Shown: positions 1 through 9,414, counted from the stretch's first letter. The stretch is DNA of 36,899 nucleotides from an uncultured Bacteroidales bacterium (GCA_947175575.1 CAMWNG010000013.1:1-36899), one strand, 5' to 3'. Notes: generated from the letters alone by a model not told the origin. Translations and numbers: made by a program.

Positions 1-89
1 TTGCAATCAGTTGTAGATGGTCTATAGTGTCTTTACCTGACCTGAGTAGTTACCTTTCAGGCGCGGATTTTCATAAAAAAGTGAAATTG

Positions 90-121
90 TTTGGTAGAAG
101 AGGAAATTTCGGTTATATTTG
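90..121 (+). promoter_or_regulatory. Bacteroidetes promoter of the oxidoreductase operon
   Basis: A TTTG element at 90-93 is followed after 20 bases by TATATTTG at 114-121, which fits the Bacteroidetes -33/-7 consensus TTTG-N19-21-TAnnTTTG. The ferredoxin ATG lies 29 bases after the -7 box, leaving a leader of about 20 bases. It is the only good promoter before the four downstream genes. Confidence 0.8.
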
Positions 122-149
122 CAGTGCTTAATCTTTAATACCAATCCCT

Positions 150-380
150 ATGGCCAAAATACGAGGAGCCGTGACTATCGACGTCAACCACTGCAAGGGC
201 TGCGAGCTGTGTGTGGTGGCTTGTCCGACCGATGTCCTGATGCTTCAACCAAAAGAAGTCAATGACCGTGGTTATCACTTTGCTTTCACTGCCAATCCTG
301 ACGCCTGCATAGGCTGTGCTTCGTGCGCGGTGGTGTGTCCCGACGCCTGCATCGAGGTGTATCGTGTAACTGAAAAATAA
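150..380 (+). CDS. 4Fe-4S ferredoxin subunit (delta) of 2-oxoacid:ferredoxin oxidoreductase
   Basis: This 76-residue protein carries two CxxCxxCxxxC clusters (CKGCELCVVACP near residues 16-27 and CIGCASCAVVCP near residues 53-64), the signature of a small 2x[4Fe-4S] ferredoxin. In ferredoxin-dependent 2-oxoacid oxidoreductases the delta subunit passes electrons from the thiamine-linked active site to external ferredoxin. It is the first of four genes (delta, alpha, beta, gamma), and the next start lies only 9 bases after its stop. The start is the ATG just downstream of a strong promoter. The role is clear from context; the exact 2-oxoacid is not. Confidence 0.9.
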   Translation: MAKIRGAVTIDVNHCKGCELCVVACPTDVLMLQPKEVNDRGYHFAFTANPDACIGCASCAVVCPDACIEVYRVTEK

Positions 381-389
381 GTAACTCAC

Positions 390-1484
390 ATGCAAGAAGA
401 TATTAGACTCATGAAGGGTAACGAGGCCATCGCCCACGCCGCCATCCGCTACGGCGCCGATGCCTATTTCGGTTACCCCATCACCCCGCAGAGCGAGGTG
501 CTTGAAACACTTGAGGACGAGATGCCATGGGAAACCACCGGCATGGTGGTCCTGCAGGCCGAGAGTGAAGTGGCCGCCATCAACATGGTGTACGGCGGTG
601 CAGCCTCCGGCAAGGCCGTGATGACCTCGTCGTCGTCGCCCGGCGTCAGCCTCAAACAGGAAGGAATCAGCTACATCGCCGCATCCGAGCTGCCCGCACT
701 GATTGTCAATGTGATGCGCGGCGGTCCGGGTCTCGGCACCATCCAGCCCTCCCAGGCCGACTATTTCCAGGCCACCAAAGGCGGCGGCCACGGCGACTAT
801 CATCTCATTGTGCTCGCCCCCGCCACAGTGCAGGAAATGGCTGACTTCGTGGCTCTCGGATTCGACCTTTCGTTCAAATACCGCACTCCGGCCATGATTC
901 TCGCCGACGGCATCGTGGGTCAGATGATGGAGAAAGTGGTGCTTCCCCCGCAGCGTCAGCGACGCACTGAGGAAGAAGTGGCCGCCCAATGCCCCTGGGC
1001 TGTCACAGGCAAACACGGCCGCGGTCACCGCAACATCGTCACCTCTCTGGAGATGGATTCTCCCAAGATGGAGGAGAACAACCTCCGCTTCCAGCGCACC
1101 TACGCCGAGATTGCCGAGAAAGAGGTGCGTTTCCAAGAATACTTCTGCGATGACGCCGAATATCTCATCGTGGCTTTCGGCTCCGTGGCACGCATCTGCC
1201 TAAAGGCTATCGAGGATGCCCGCGCCCGCGGCATCAAGGTCGGCCTGCTGCGCCCCATAACCCTCTGGCCTTTCCCCACTCGCGAAATCGAAGCCCTGAG
1301 CCGACGTGTCAAGGGAATTCTTGTGGTGGAACTCAATGCCGGACAGATGATCGAGGACGTACGTCTGGCTGTCGAAGGTCGTGTGCCCGTTCGCCACTTC
1401 GGGCGTATGGGCGGCATGATTCCCAACCCCGGCGAAGTGCTCGACGCACTCGATACCGAAATCATTAACCCCGCTAAGAAATAA
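390..1484 (+). CDS. vorB: 2-oxoacid:ferredoxin oxidoreductase alpha subunit, VorB type
   Basis: The 364-residue protein begins with the typical alpha-subunit pyrimidine-binding domain (GNEAIAHAAIRYGADAYFGYP, then PITPQSEVLE), carries the conserved SSSSPGVSLKQEGISY stretch near residues 80-95, and ends in a transketolase C-terminal-like domain (IVAFGSVARI..., GLLRPITLWPFP). These enzymes oxidatively decarboxylate a 2-oxoacid plus CoA to an acyl-CoA and reduced ferredoxin, or run in reverse. Length and pattern match proteins annotated VorB (3-methyl-2-oxobutanoate) in Bacteroidales, but KorA (2-oxoglutarate) paralogues look similar, so the substrate is inferred. The beta gene begins 5 bases later. 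Confidence 0.88.
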   Translation: MQEDIRLMKGNEAIAHAAIRYGADAYFGYPITPQSEVLETLEDEMPWETTGMVVLQAESEVAAINMVYGGAASGKAVMTSSSSPGVSLKQEGISYIAASELPALIVNVMRGGPGLGTIQPSQADYFQATKGGGHGDYHLIVLAPATVQEMADFVALGFDLSFKYRTPAMILADGIVGQMMEKVVLPPQRQRRTEEEVAAQCPWAVTGKHGRGHRNIVTSLEMDSPKMEENNLRFQRTYAEIAEKEVRFQEYFCDDAEYLIVAFGSVARICLKAIEDARARGIKVGLLRPITLWPFPTREIEALSRRVKGILVVELNAGQMIEDVRLAVEGRVPVRHFGRMGGMIPNPGEVLDALDTEIINPAKK

Positions 1485-1489
1485 AGGAC

Positions 1490-2251
1490 ATGAGCGCTGA
1501 AGAAATCATAAAACCCGAAAACAAGGTGTATTCTCGCCCCCGTCTGCTTGACGAGCGGGTGACTCACTACTGCCCCGGATGCTCGCATGGTGTGGTTCAC
1601 CGTATCATCGCGGAACTACTTGACGAGATGGGCCTCGAGGACAATACAGTGGCCGTGGCTCCCGTGGGCTGCGCCGTATTCGCTTACAATTATATCGATG
1701 TCGACTGGGTGGAGGCCGCTCACGGCCGTGCTCCCGCCGTGGCCACGGCGCTCAAACGCCTCAATCCCGGCAACCTCGTGTTCACCTACCAGGGCGACGG
1801 CGACCTCTCGGCCATCGGTACCGCCGAGACAATCCATGCCGCCAACCGCGGCGAGAACATAGCCATTATCTTCATCAACAACGGCATCTACGGCATGACC
1901 GGCGGACAGATGGCTCCCACCACTCTGCTGGGAATGAAGACCGCCACCACCCCCTACGGCCGCCGTGCCGACCTCAACGGCTATCCTCTCCGCATCTCCG
2001 AACTCCTTGCTCCGCTCGACGGCACATGCTACGTTACCCGTCAGGCCGTGCATACCCCCGCGGCCGTGCGCAAGACCAAAGCCGCCATCCGCAAGGCATT
2101 CCAGAACTCGATGGAAGGCAAAGGTACTTCGGTGGTGGAAATCGTCTCCACCTGTAACTCCGGATGGAAAATGAGTCCCGCCAAGAGCAACGAATGGATG
2201 GCAGAACACATGTTCGAACGCTACCCGATGGGCGATCTCAAGAATATCTAA
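1490..2251 (+). CDS. 2-oxoacid:ferredoxin oxidoreductase beta subunit (thiamine pyrophosphate binding)
   Basis: The 253-residue product has the beta-subunit opening YCPGCSHGVVHR (CxxC-H, cluster/TPP region), the thiamine pyrophosphate motif GDGDLSAIGTAE followed about 30 residues later by INNGIYGMTGGQMAPTT, and a C-terminal STCNSGWKMSP segment. It binds thiamine pyrophosphate and forms the catalytic core with the alpha subunit in the cytoplasm. It lies in the same operon as the ferredoxin and alpha subunit, 5 bases after vorB, and the gamma subunit starts 17 bases after its stop. Family is confident; the choice between 2-oxoglutarate and branched-chain 2-oxoacids cannot be made by eye. Confidence 0.9.
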   Translation: MSAEEIIKPENKVYSRPRLLDERVTHYCPGCSHGVVHRIIAELLDEMGLEDNTVAVAPVGCAVFAYNYIDVDWVEAAHGRAPAVATALKRLNPGNLVFTYQGDGDLSAIGTAETIHAANRGENIAIIFINNGIYGMTGGQMAPTTLLGMKTATTPYGRRADLNGYPLRISELLAPLDGTCYVTRQAVHTPAAVRKTKAAIRKAFQNSMEGKGTSVVEIVSTCNSGWKMSPAKSNEWMAEHMFERYPMGDLKNI

Positions 2252-2268
2252 CCCCTGACCTTAAGACA

Positions 2269-2805
2269 ATGAAAGAAGAAATCATCATAGCCGGATTCGG
2301 CGGCCAGGGCGTGCTGTCGATGGGCAAGATTCTGGCGTATGCCGGTCTGATGAACGACCTCGAAGTGACCTGGATGCCCGCCTACGGGCCTGAGCAGCGC
2401 GGCGGCACGGCAAATGTCACCGTGATTCTCAGCGACAGTCCCATTTCATCACCCGTGCTTGATTCCTACGACACAGCCGTAATTCTCAATCAGCAGAGTC
2501 TTGACAAGTTTGAAAACAAGGTGAAACCCGGCGGCACCCTCATCTATGACCCCTCCGGCATACATCATCCGCCGACACGCACCGACATCAAGGTGGTGCC
2601 TGTCGACGCCATGGAAGCCGCTATCGAACTCAAGAACAGCAAGACATACAACATGATTCTACTGGGAGCCCTCCTTGCCTTGCGTCCGGTCGTGGACAGC
2701 GAGGCTGTCGTCAAAGCTCTCAAAAAGACACTTCCCGAACGCCACCACCATCTCATCCCGCTCAACGTGCAGGCCATCGAGCGTGGTGCGCAACTCGTAA
2801 AATAA
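2269..2805 (+). CDS. 2-oxoacid:ferredoxin oxidoreductase gamma subunit
   Basis: The 178-residue protein begins MKEEIIIAGFGGQGVLSMGK, the glycine-rich opening typical of the pyruvate/ketoisovalerate oxidoreductase gamma domain, followed by the family pattern YGPEQRGGTANVTVILSD. The longer frame opening at 2164 overlaps the beta gene by 87 bases with no family similarity, so the ATG at 2269 is preferred. It is the last gene of the four-subunit operon and is followed by a hairpin terminator. The gamma domain is thought to help bind CoA and hold the complex together. Confidence 0.9.
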   Translation: MKEEIIIAGFGGQGVLSMGKILAYAGLMNDLEVTWMPAYGPEQRGGTANVTVILSDSPISSPVLDSYDTAVILNQQSLDKFENKVKPGGTLIYDPSGIHHPPTRTDIKVVPVDAMEAAIELKNSKTYNMILLGALLALRPVVDSEAVVKALKKTLPERHHHLIPLNVQAIERGAQLVK

Positions 2806-2811
2806 AACCAC

Positions 2812-2844
2812 GGGGAGGGACAGGCTTTCATACGGTCCCTCCCC
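2812..2844 (+). terminator. Hairpin terminator after the oxidoreductase operon
   Basis: A perfect 9-bp inverted repeat, GGGGAGGGA at 2812-2820 and TCCCTCCCC at 2836-2844, encloses a 15-base loop just after the gamma stop. The tail (GCTTCGTTTCCC) has only a weak T-run, so read-through into the exporter gene starting at 2860 is possible. Confidence 0.6.
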
Positions 2845-2859
2845 GCTTCGTTTCCCTAC

Positions 2860-4689
2860 ATGACCGACTTTATCTCGCTCTTACGCAGATTCGTGCCGCC
2901 ATATCGAAAATATCTGGCGCTCAACATTCTGTTCAACATCCTTTCGGCCCTTCTGACCCTCTGTTCCTTCGCCCTGATCGTCCCCATCCTTGAGATGCTG
3001 TTCCGGATCAGGGAGGCGCATTATGTGTTCATGCCGCTGGGAAGCGGTTCGCTCAAGGATGTCGCAATCAACAATTTCTACTACTACACGCAGGAGAGCA
3101 TACTGCACTTCGGCCCGGCCAACACCCTGGCCATGCTCGCAGCAGGACTGGTGGTGCTTACCGCGCTGAAAACCGGCACCGCCTTCCTCAGCCTCTACTT
3201 CATCACTCCGCTGCGCAACGGCGTGGTGCGCGACATACGCAACTTCGTGTTCGACAAGATCACGGCTCTTCCGATCGGATTTTTTACTTCGGAGCGTAAG
3301 GGCGATGTCATGGCGCGCATGACCGGCGACGTGGCCGAGATCGAGAACTCCGTGATGGCCTCGCTCGACATGATTTTCAAAAATCCGGTGCTCATAATCG
3401 TCTATCTCGGCATGATGATCATAATCTCGTGGCAGCTGACACTTTTTGTGTTTATCCTGCTTCCTGTGGCCGGATGGGTCATGGGGCGCGTGGGTAAGCG
3501 TCTGAAGCGTCAGTCGCTCGAGGGACAAAACCAATGGGGTGTGCTGATGTCGCTCATCGAGGAGACTCTCGGCGGCCTGCGCATCGTCAAGGCTTTCACG
3601 GCCGAGGATCGCGTAAAGAGCCGTTTCCATACTGAGAACGACCGCTTCTTCCGCATCTCGAACCGTGTGGCACGGCGTCAGGCGCTCGCACATCCCATGA
3701 GCGAGTTCCTTGGTACATGCGCCGTAGCGATAATCCTGTGGTTCGGTGGCGCGCTCATTCTCAGCGGACATTCAAGCCTCGACGCGGCGAGATTCATCTA
3801 TTACATGGTGATCTTCTACTCACTGATACAGCCGGCGAAAGACCTGTCGAAAGCGGCATATTCCATTCAGAAAGGCCTTGCCTCGATGGAGCGAGTAGAC
3901 AAAATTCTCAATTCCGTGAATCCGATCGCCGACCCCGCCGCTCCGGAGCCGCTTCCGGCTCTGAAGTCAGGAATTGATTATGACGGAGTGACTTTCGCAT
4001 ATGGCGAACAGCCCGTGATCAATGATGTGTCGTTGCACATTCCCGCCGGAGCCACGGTGGCTTTCGTAGGTCAGAGCGGTTCGGGCAAGACAACTCTGGC
4101 CGACCTCCTGCCGCGCTTCTATGACGTGGACCGGGGACGCATAACGGTAGACGGCACCGACATCCGCCGGATGCGTGTGGCCGATCTCCGTTCGCTCATG
4201 GGAAACGTGAACCAGGAAGCCATACTGTTCAACGATACGGTGCATGCCAACATCGCTTTCGGAGTTCCCGACGCCACACGCGAACAAGTGATCGAAGCCG
4301 CTCGCGTGGCGAACGCGCACGAGTTCATCGAACAACTTGAGCAGGGGTACGACACCCCCGTGGGCGACCGCGGTTGCCGGCTCTCGGGCGGACAGCGTCA
4401 GCGTCTGAGTATCGCACGCGCCATACTGAAGAATCCGCCTCTGCTGATTCTCGATGAAGCCACATCAGCACTCGACAGCGAGAGCGAGGTGCTCGTTCAG
4501 CAGGCTATCGAACGCCTCATGCACGGCCGTACGACTATCGTGATAGCCCACCGTCTAAGCACCGTCCGTGGAGCCGATATTATCTGTGTGATGCATCAGG
4601 GCAGGATAGTTGAGCAGGGCACCCACGATTCGTTGATGGCACTTGACGGCCACTATCGTCGCCTGGTGGAAATGCAGTCATTAAACTGA
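2860..4689 (+). CDS. MsbA-like ABC exporter (fused membrane and ATPase domains)
   Basis: The 609-residue protein has an N-terminal half of about 350 residues with six expected hydrophobic segments, then a complete ABC ATPase: Walker A GQSGSGKTT near residue 404, signature LSGGQRQRLS near 508, Walker B LLILDEATSAL near 528-538, and the H-loop histidine near 564. This is the half-transporter design of MsbA and related lipid or drug exporters, working as a homodimer in the inner membrane. Lipid A-core flipping would suit the envelope genes elsewhere in the window, but sequence alone cannot separate MsbA from multidrug exporters. The start 16 bases after the hairpin gives MTDFISLLRRFVPPYRK, a usual opening. 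Confidence 0.88.
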   Translation: MTDFISLLRRFVPPYRKYLALNILFNILSALLTLCSFALIVPILEMLFRIREAHYVFMPLGSGSLKDVAINNFYYYTQESILHFGPANTLAMLAAGLVVLTALKTGTAFLSLYFITPLRNGVVRDIRNFVFDKITALPIGFFTSERKGDVMARMTGDVAEIENSVMASLDMIFKNPVLIIVYLGMMIIISWQLTLFVFILLPVAGWVMGRVGKRLKRQSLEGQNQWGVLMSLIEETLGGLRIVKAFTAEDRVKSRFHTENDRFFRISNRVARRQALAHPMSEFLGTCAVAIILWFGGALILSGHSSLDAARFIYYMVIFYSLIQPAKDLSKAAYSIQKGLASMERVDKILNSVNPIADPAAPEPLPALKSGIDYDGVTFAYGEQPVINDVSLHIPAGATVAFVGQSGSGKTTLADLLPRFYDVDRGRITVDGTDIRRMRVADLRSLMGNVNQEAILFNDTVHANIAFGVPDATREQVIEAARVANAHEFIEQLEQGYDTPVGDRGCRLSGGQRQRLSIARAILKNPPLLILDEATSALDSESEVLVQQAIERLMHGRTTIVIAHRLSTVRGADIICVMHQGRIVEQGTHDSLMALDGHYRRLVEMQSLN

Positions 4690-4772
4690 ATGGAGACATG
4701 CGTTGTTATAAATGTACGCGGGCACATGGCTCCGCTTCAACGAATTCTCTAACAAAGTAAAATTTACGCATC

Positions 4773-6119
4773 ATGTCAGATAACGAAAAATCTTTTGAAC
4801 AGCAGGCTCTCGACTATCATCGCTACCCCAACCCCGGTAAGATAGAGGTGGTTCCCACCAAACCGTATTCCACTCCGGAGGAACTTTCGCTGGCGTATTC
4901 GCCCGGTGTGGCTTATCCTTGCCTTAAGATCAAGGAAGACCCCATCAAGTCATACGATTACACCAACCGCGGAAATCTCGTGGCCGTGATTTCCAACGGT
5001 ACAGCCGTGCTGGGCCTCGGAAACATCAGTGCCGAGGCTTCCAAACCCGTCATGGAGGGTAAGGCTTTGCTGTTCAAGATTTTTGCGGGACTTGATGCCT
5101 TCGATATCGAGATTGATCAGGCTGATCCCGAAAAATTTATCGAGACTGTCAAGAGTCTGACTCCGACATTCGGCGGAATAAACCTCGAGGACATCAAGGC
5201 ACCCGAATGTTTCGAGATAGAGGAACGCCTCAAAGCCGAATGTGATATCCCTGTGATGCACGATGATCAGCACGGCACGGCCATCATCTCGGCGGCCGGA
5301 TTGCTCAATGCCCTTGAAATACAGGGCAAGGAGATTTCCGAGGTGAAGATGGTGGTGAACGGCGCCGGCGCCGCGGCCATGGCATGCACACGACTCTATG
5401 TGGCACTCGGCATGCGCAAGGAAAACATTGTCATGTGCGACTCTAAAGGCCCCATCACCACAGCACGCAAGGATCTCAACCGTTTCAAGAAAGAATTCGC
5501 CACCACCCGCACCTCGCTTCAGACCCTCGGCGAGGCCATGCGCGGAGCCGATGTGTTCCTCGGACTCTCGGTTGCCGATGTGCTCACACGCGAGATGGTG
5601 CAGTCGATGGCTCCCCGGCCCATCGTGTTTGCCCTTGCCAACCCGGCTCCCGAAATCTCATACGACGAAGCTATGGCATCGCGCGACGACATTGTGTTCG
5701 CCACCGGTCGTTCCGATTATCCGAACCAGATAAACAATGTGCTCGGCTTTCCCTACATCTTCCGCGCCGCACTCGATTGCCGCGCCACCACCATCAACGA
5801 GGAGATGAAAAAAGCCGCCGCCATAGCTATCGCCGCGCTGGCTCACAAGCCTGTGCCCGAGGATCTCGCCGAGGCATACGGAGTGCCCGGCCTGCATTTC
5901 GGTCGCGACTATATCCTTCCGAAGCCCTTTGACCGCCGTCTGCTCACCACAGTCGCACCGGCCATAATCCGTGCGGCCGAGGAAAGCGGAGTGGCTCGGC
6001 ACAAGATCACCGACTTCGAGGCATACGGCGAAAAACTCGAAAGCATCATGTGCTCCAACGAAGCCCTGATCAAATATATGATCCAGACTCAAAGCACTTG
6101 TGCACGACAGTCTGTCTGA
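4773..6119 (+). CDS. maeB: Malic enzyme, single-domain MaeB type without phosphotransacetylase domain
   Basis: The 448-residue protein carries malic enzyme motifs: [11 protein letters not shown] and the [11 protein letters not shown]-like segment [12 protein letters not shown] in the first 80 residues, [11 protein letters not shown] in the catalytic region, and a Rossmann site [16 protein letters not shown]. It should convert malate to pyruvate and CO2 with NADP or NAD. Many Gram-negative MaeB proteins, including those usual in Bacteroides, are about 760 residues with a C-terminal phosphotransacetylase-like domain; here the frame ends right after the malic domain and only 49 bases remain before the next gene, so no remnant is present. 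Regulation by acetyl-CoA through that domain would be lost. Confidence 0.9.
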   Translation: MSDNEKSFEQQALDYHRYPNPGKIEVVPTKPYSTPEELSLAYSPGVAYPCLKIKEDPIKSYDYTNRGNLVAVISNGTAVLGLGNISAEASKPVMEGKALLFKIFAGLDAFDIEIDQADPEKFIETVKSLTPTFGGINLEDIKAPECFEIEERLKAECDIPVMHDDQHGTAIISAAGLLNALEIQGKEISEVKMVVNGAGAAAMACTRLYVALGMRKENIVMCDSKGPITTARKDLNRFKKEFATTRTSLQTLGEAMRGADVFLGLSVADVLTREMVQSMAPRPIVFALANPAPEISYDEAMASRDDIVFATGRSDYPNQINNVLGFPYIFRAALDCRATTINEEMKKAAAIAIAALAHKPVPEDLAEAYGVPGLHFGRDYILPKPFDRRLLTTVAPAIIRAAEESGVARHKITDFEAYGEKLESIMCSNEALIKYMIQTQSTCARQSV

Positions 6120-6168
6120 CATGTAACTCTCTAATCATCCATTCATCACCACATCACCTCACCCGATT

Positions 6169-7791
6169 ATGCTTAAGACTTTCAAACGCGGAATTTTCAC
6201 CGGAGACACCGTGCTGGTGTTGTTCGTACTGTTGATTGTGCTATGGATACCCTGGCTCGGCGAGACACCCTTCTATTCCAAGGGTGAGCCGCGCGAGGCT
6301 GTCGTGGCCATGACGATGCTCCAGAGCGGCGACTGGGTTCTGCCGGTCAATGCAGGCAGCGAGATACCGTTCAAACCGCCGTTTCTGGCGTGGATGATAG
6401 CCGTGCTGGCCTGGGTGTTCAACGGCAGTGTGGTCAATGAATTCATTTCCCGTCTGCCGTCGGCGATCGCTGCTACGGCCATGATAATGGGCGGTTATTA
6501 TTGGGTAAGGGATTGTCGCGGCAAGAAGTTCGCGTTCACTATGGCCCTCGTTACCGCAACCTCGTTCGAAGTTTACAGGGCCGCCACGGCCTGTCGCCTT
6601 GACATGGTGCTCACGGCGGCGATGGTCGGCGCCATCTATCTGGTCTATACGGCCCGCGAGCGCCGGGGACGCGACAATGTGGGCCTTTGGGCCGGTGCAG
6701 CCGGACTGCTTACTGTCGCCACTCTGACCAAAGGCCCCGTGGGATCGTTGCTTCCGTGTCTGATTCTGGGCATCTATCTGTTGGTGCGAAAGGATAATTT
6801 CTTCAAGACTCTTGGAAAGATGGTGCTCCTGTGCCTGGTGTCTTTCCTGATTCCGGCATTATGGTATTATGCAGCATGGAAACGCGGGGGCGATATGTTC
6901 TTCGACCTCATGTGGGAGGAGAATGTAGGACGTCTGCTCGGTACGATGTCTTATGCCTCGCACGAGAAACCGGTGTGGTATGTTTTCGTCACCATCCTGC
7001 TCGGCATGATGCCGTGGACCATATATTTCGGTGCATGTCTGTTCCGTTCGGCCAACTATCACAAATGGCCCCTCAAGCCTTCGGGTCAGCTGGCTCTCGT
7101 TGCCGCGCTCACAGTCATTGTGTTCTATTGCATTCCGTTGAGCAAACGCAGCGTATACCTTCTTCCGGCGTATCCGTTCATGGCGTATGGCATCACGGCT
7201 CTCATCACAGAGTTGCGTGAGACCGGCATAAATCGTTTCTACGGGCGTCTGATGGCGTGGATAGGGGTGATAGTGCCGATTGTGGTGGCGGTGCTCGCAC
7301 TTGTACCTGACAATCCGTTCGTACCCGGATTCCACATGAAATTGGGATGGTTCGCATATATAATCCTCGCAGTGCCGGTCGTGGCCAGCATCTGGTGGCT
7401 TATGGGGCGCACTTATTCGTCGGTGGGAATGCCCGCCGTGTGGAGCCTTCTCTTCGCTTACGGGGCGGCTGTAATGCCCGCGGTGTTTGCCGAACCGTTA
7501 CACACACCCGAAGCCCGTGCGGCTTTCGAGTCGCTCAAGTCGCCCGGTGAGAAATACTCGTTCACATCGACCGGACATGCCACCACATATTGGTATAATT
7601 ACTACCTCAACGACGGATTGCACATCCTCACTCCGGGACCGGAGTTCGATGCTCTCCGTCCGGGTGCCCGTCTTGTCGTGAGCAATCCGTCTGATACAAT
7701 CCTGCTGCCTGCAAGTCATTGGAGCATCGCTTCGATGGGATTCAACCCCGATGTGCGCCGCGAGGCTTATTTAGCCACCAAGATCCGATGA
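6169..7791 (+). CDS. ArnT/PMT-like glycosyltransferase family 39 membrane protein
   Basis: The 540-residue protein is strongly hydrophobic with about a dozen likely membrane segments. After the first segment it has the family's periplasmic loop GEPREAVVAMTMLQSGDWVLPV, which resembles the acidic catalytic loop of ArnT and other lipid-linked-sugar transferases, followed by EIPFKPPFLAWM. Such enzymes move a sugar from an undecaprenyl carrier to lipid A or another envelope acceptor on the outer face of the inner membrane. The next gene starts inside its stop (ATGA at 7788-7791), so the two are translated together. The donor and acceptor are unknown. Confidence 0.85.
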   Translation: MLKTFKRGIFTGDTVLVLFVLLIVLWIPWLGETPFYSKGEPREAVVAMTMLQSGDWVLPVNAGSEIPFKPPFLAWMIAVLAWVFNGSVVNEFISRLPSAIAATAMIMGGYYWVRDCRGKKFAFTMALVTATSFEVYRAATACRLDMVLTAAMVGAIYLVYTARERRGRDNVGLWAGAAGLLTVATLTKGPVGSLLPCLILGIYLLVRKDNFFKTLGKMVLLCLVSFLIPALWYYAAWKRGGDMFFDLMWEENVGRLLGTMSYASHEKPVWYVFVTILLGMMPWTIYFGACLFRSANYHKWPLKPSGQLALVAALTVIVFYCIPLSKRSVYLLPAYPFMAYGITALITELRETGINRFYGRLMAWIGVIVPIVVAVLALVPDNPFVPGFHMKLGWFAYIILAVPVVASIWWLMGRTYSSVGMPAVWSLLFAYGAAVMPAVFAEPLHTPEARAAFESLKSPGEKYSFTSTGHATTYWYNYYLNDGLHILTPGPEFDALRPGARLVVSNPSDTILLPASHWSIASMGFNPDVRREAYLATKIR

Positions 7792-8858
7792 CACGTCGTC
7801 TGACAATAGTCGTATGCTTGTGCGCTTCTATCGGCGTACAGGCGTTTGAATATTCGCGCGTGGCGTATGAAGCCACTGTTCCGGGCGGTGATGACACTGT
7901 GGTGTATGCGCTTGACATTTTCGCCGAGCGGTCTCCGGCAGACACTCTCATGCCGTTGCGCTATCTCGTGGAATGGACGCGCACGGCTCCGTCCGGCGAC
8001 GTCTCGGAGGGATTCACGGCCTATTTCGACGGAAATTTCTTCAGGAGCGCCAACGGGAAGTTCACGGAGTATCATTATACGGAAGAGCCGCTGCGGTTCG
8101 CTCCGGGAGGTGTGCGCGAGTCAGGAGTGCAGTTTGACAATATGTTTGTCGACCTCATTCCTTCCGTGGTGGAGGAGCGCAACGCCGGCGCAGAGATCAT
8201 AGCAGACCGACGCGGCGATGTGGTCGTGTCGGAGTCACGTTATGTTTACGCTCCTGACGGGCGTCCGTCGCACTCCGAGACAGTCATAGGACGTGACACA
8301 CCGGGAGAGCAGGTGATAACGGTTGACTGGACGTATCCTGACTATGAAATTCCGTTCGAAGAGCTTACAGAAGATGTACTGACCCGGCGTCACTCCTACG
8401 AATTCGGAGAATTGAGGATCAGGAACACCGATGCTGCTGCGATGGTAGGCAAGCCGTTGCCCTCGCTCCACGCTCCCATGATCGGTGGTGAACGGTTCGT
8501 GTACACTCGCGGCGAAGGTTTCCGCACGCCTGTGGTGCTTGCGGTTTTTGACAGCGAGACGGATAGCGTGGCGGAAGTGCTCGGCGCGATTCAGACGGTT
8601 TTGAGAGACCTTCCCGAACGTGTCGAGTTGATTCCGGTATTTCGCAGCAACCGTTTCAGCGACATATCGGCGGCGACTTCGCCGCTTGGACTGTCAAGAG
8701 TGCTTTTTTCGGGTCGTACGGTTGTGAAGGATCTTGGTGTGAAGGAGTTCCCGACTTTGTTTTTCGTAAACTCGGACGGAACGGTGGCCGACGTGTGTGA
8801 GGTCGAAAACAATGGACTCGGTTCGGTTGTTATATCTATGACAGCAAAACTGTATTAA
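7788..8858 (+). CDS. Exported protein with thioredoxin-like C-terminal region, function unknown
   Basis: The start chosen is the ATG overlapping the stop of the glycosyltransferase gene; it gives MTRRLTIVVCLCASIGVQAF, a convincing signal peptide, and a 356-residue protein. Residues about 20-215 are beta-rich with no motif I know. From about residue 220 (GKPLPSLHAPMIGGE...) to the end (KEFPTLFFVNSDGTVADV) the pattern resembles a periplasmic thioredoxin/TlpA fold, including the cis-proline-like EFPT, but there is no CxxC pair, so it should not be an active disulfide oxidoreductase. A conserved partner role in the envelope is an inference from its neighbour and signal peptide. Confidence 0.7.
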   Translation: MTRRLTIVVCLCASIGVQAFEYSRVAYEATVPGGDDTVVYALDIFAERSPADTLMPLRYLVEWTRTAPSGDVSEGFTAYFDGNFFRSANGKFTEYHYTEEPLRFAPGGVRESGVQFDNMFVDLIPSVVEERNAGAEIIADRRGDVVVSESRYVYAPDGRPSHSETVIGRDTPGEQVITVDWTYPDYEIPFEELTEDVLTRRHSYEFGELRIRNTDAAAMVGKPLPSLHAPMIGGERFVYTRGEGFRTPVVLAVFDSETDSVAEVLGAIQTVLRDLPERVELIPVFRSNRFSDISAATSPLGLSRVLFSGRTVVKDLGVKEFPTLFFVNSDGTVADVCEVENNGLGSVVISMTAKLY

Positions 8859-8884
8859 GTATAACATAAAACCCTCACACAGAT

Positions 8885-9394
8885 ATGGAAACAGTATTTT
8901 TCAACGGACAGGAAGTCCACACTTACGGCAAGGTGCCCGAAGTAGGTGCCAAAGCACCCGAATTCAATCTCGCCGGACGCGATCTGAGCAACATCACCCT
9001 CGCTGATTATGCAGGCAAGCGCGTGGTGCTCAATGTGTTCCCGAGTCTTGATACGCCTGTTTGCGCCGCCTCAGTGCGCAAGTTCAATAAGGAAACAAGC
9101 GATATGGATAATGTGGTGGTGCTTTGCGTATCGATGGATCTTCCCTTCGCCATGCAGCGTTTCTGCACCCTTGAAGGTCTTGAAAACGTAGTGCCCGCAT
9201 CCGCTTTCCGTTCGCCGGAATTCGGTAAGAATTACGGTCTGCAGATAACCGACGGTCCTCTTGCCGGTCTGCTTGCCCGTTGCGTTCTCATCATCGACGA
9301 AAACGGCAAAGTCGCCTACCGCGATCTCGTAAGCGAAATCACTCACGAACCCGACTACGAAGCCGCAAAAAAAGTCCTCGAAGGCAAATATTAA
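8885..9394 (+). CDS. tpx: Thiol peroxidase (Tpx, 2-Cys peroxiredoxin)
   Basis: The 169-residue protein matches Tpx in length and motif: SLDTPVCAASVRKFN with the peroxidatic cysteine at residue 60, and a second cysteine at residue 94 (QRFCTLEG), the spacing expected of the resolving cysteine in Tpx. It reduces hydroperoxides with electrons from thioredoxin and protects these anaerobes from oxidative stress. It starts 26 bases after the exported thioredoxin-like protein and may be cotranscribed with it; a hairpin follows. Identification is secure. Confidence 0.95.
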   Translation: METVFFNGQEVHTYGKVPEVGAKAPEFNLAGRDLSNITLADYAGKRVVLNVFPSLDTPVCAASVRKFNKETSDMDNVVVLCVSMDLPFAMQRFCTLEGLENVVPASAFRSPEFGKNYGLQITDGPLAGLLARCVLIIDENGKVAYRDLVSEITHEPDYEAAKKVLEGKY

Positions 9395-9414
9395 ACGACT
9401 CACATAAGTATAAC

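Noticed and set aside
135-1136. Long minus-strand open frame across the ferredoxin and vorB genes
   Set aside because: It is the antisense shadow of GC-rich coding sequence and overlaps two certain genes.
4690-4752. 20-codon frame directly after the ABC exporter stop
   Set aside because: No ribosome site, promoter or recognisable pattern; length is within chance.
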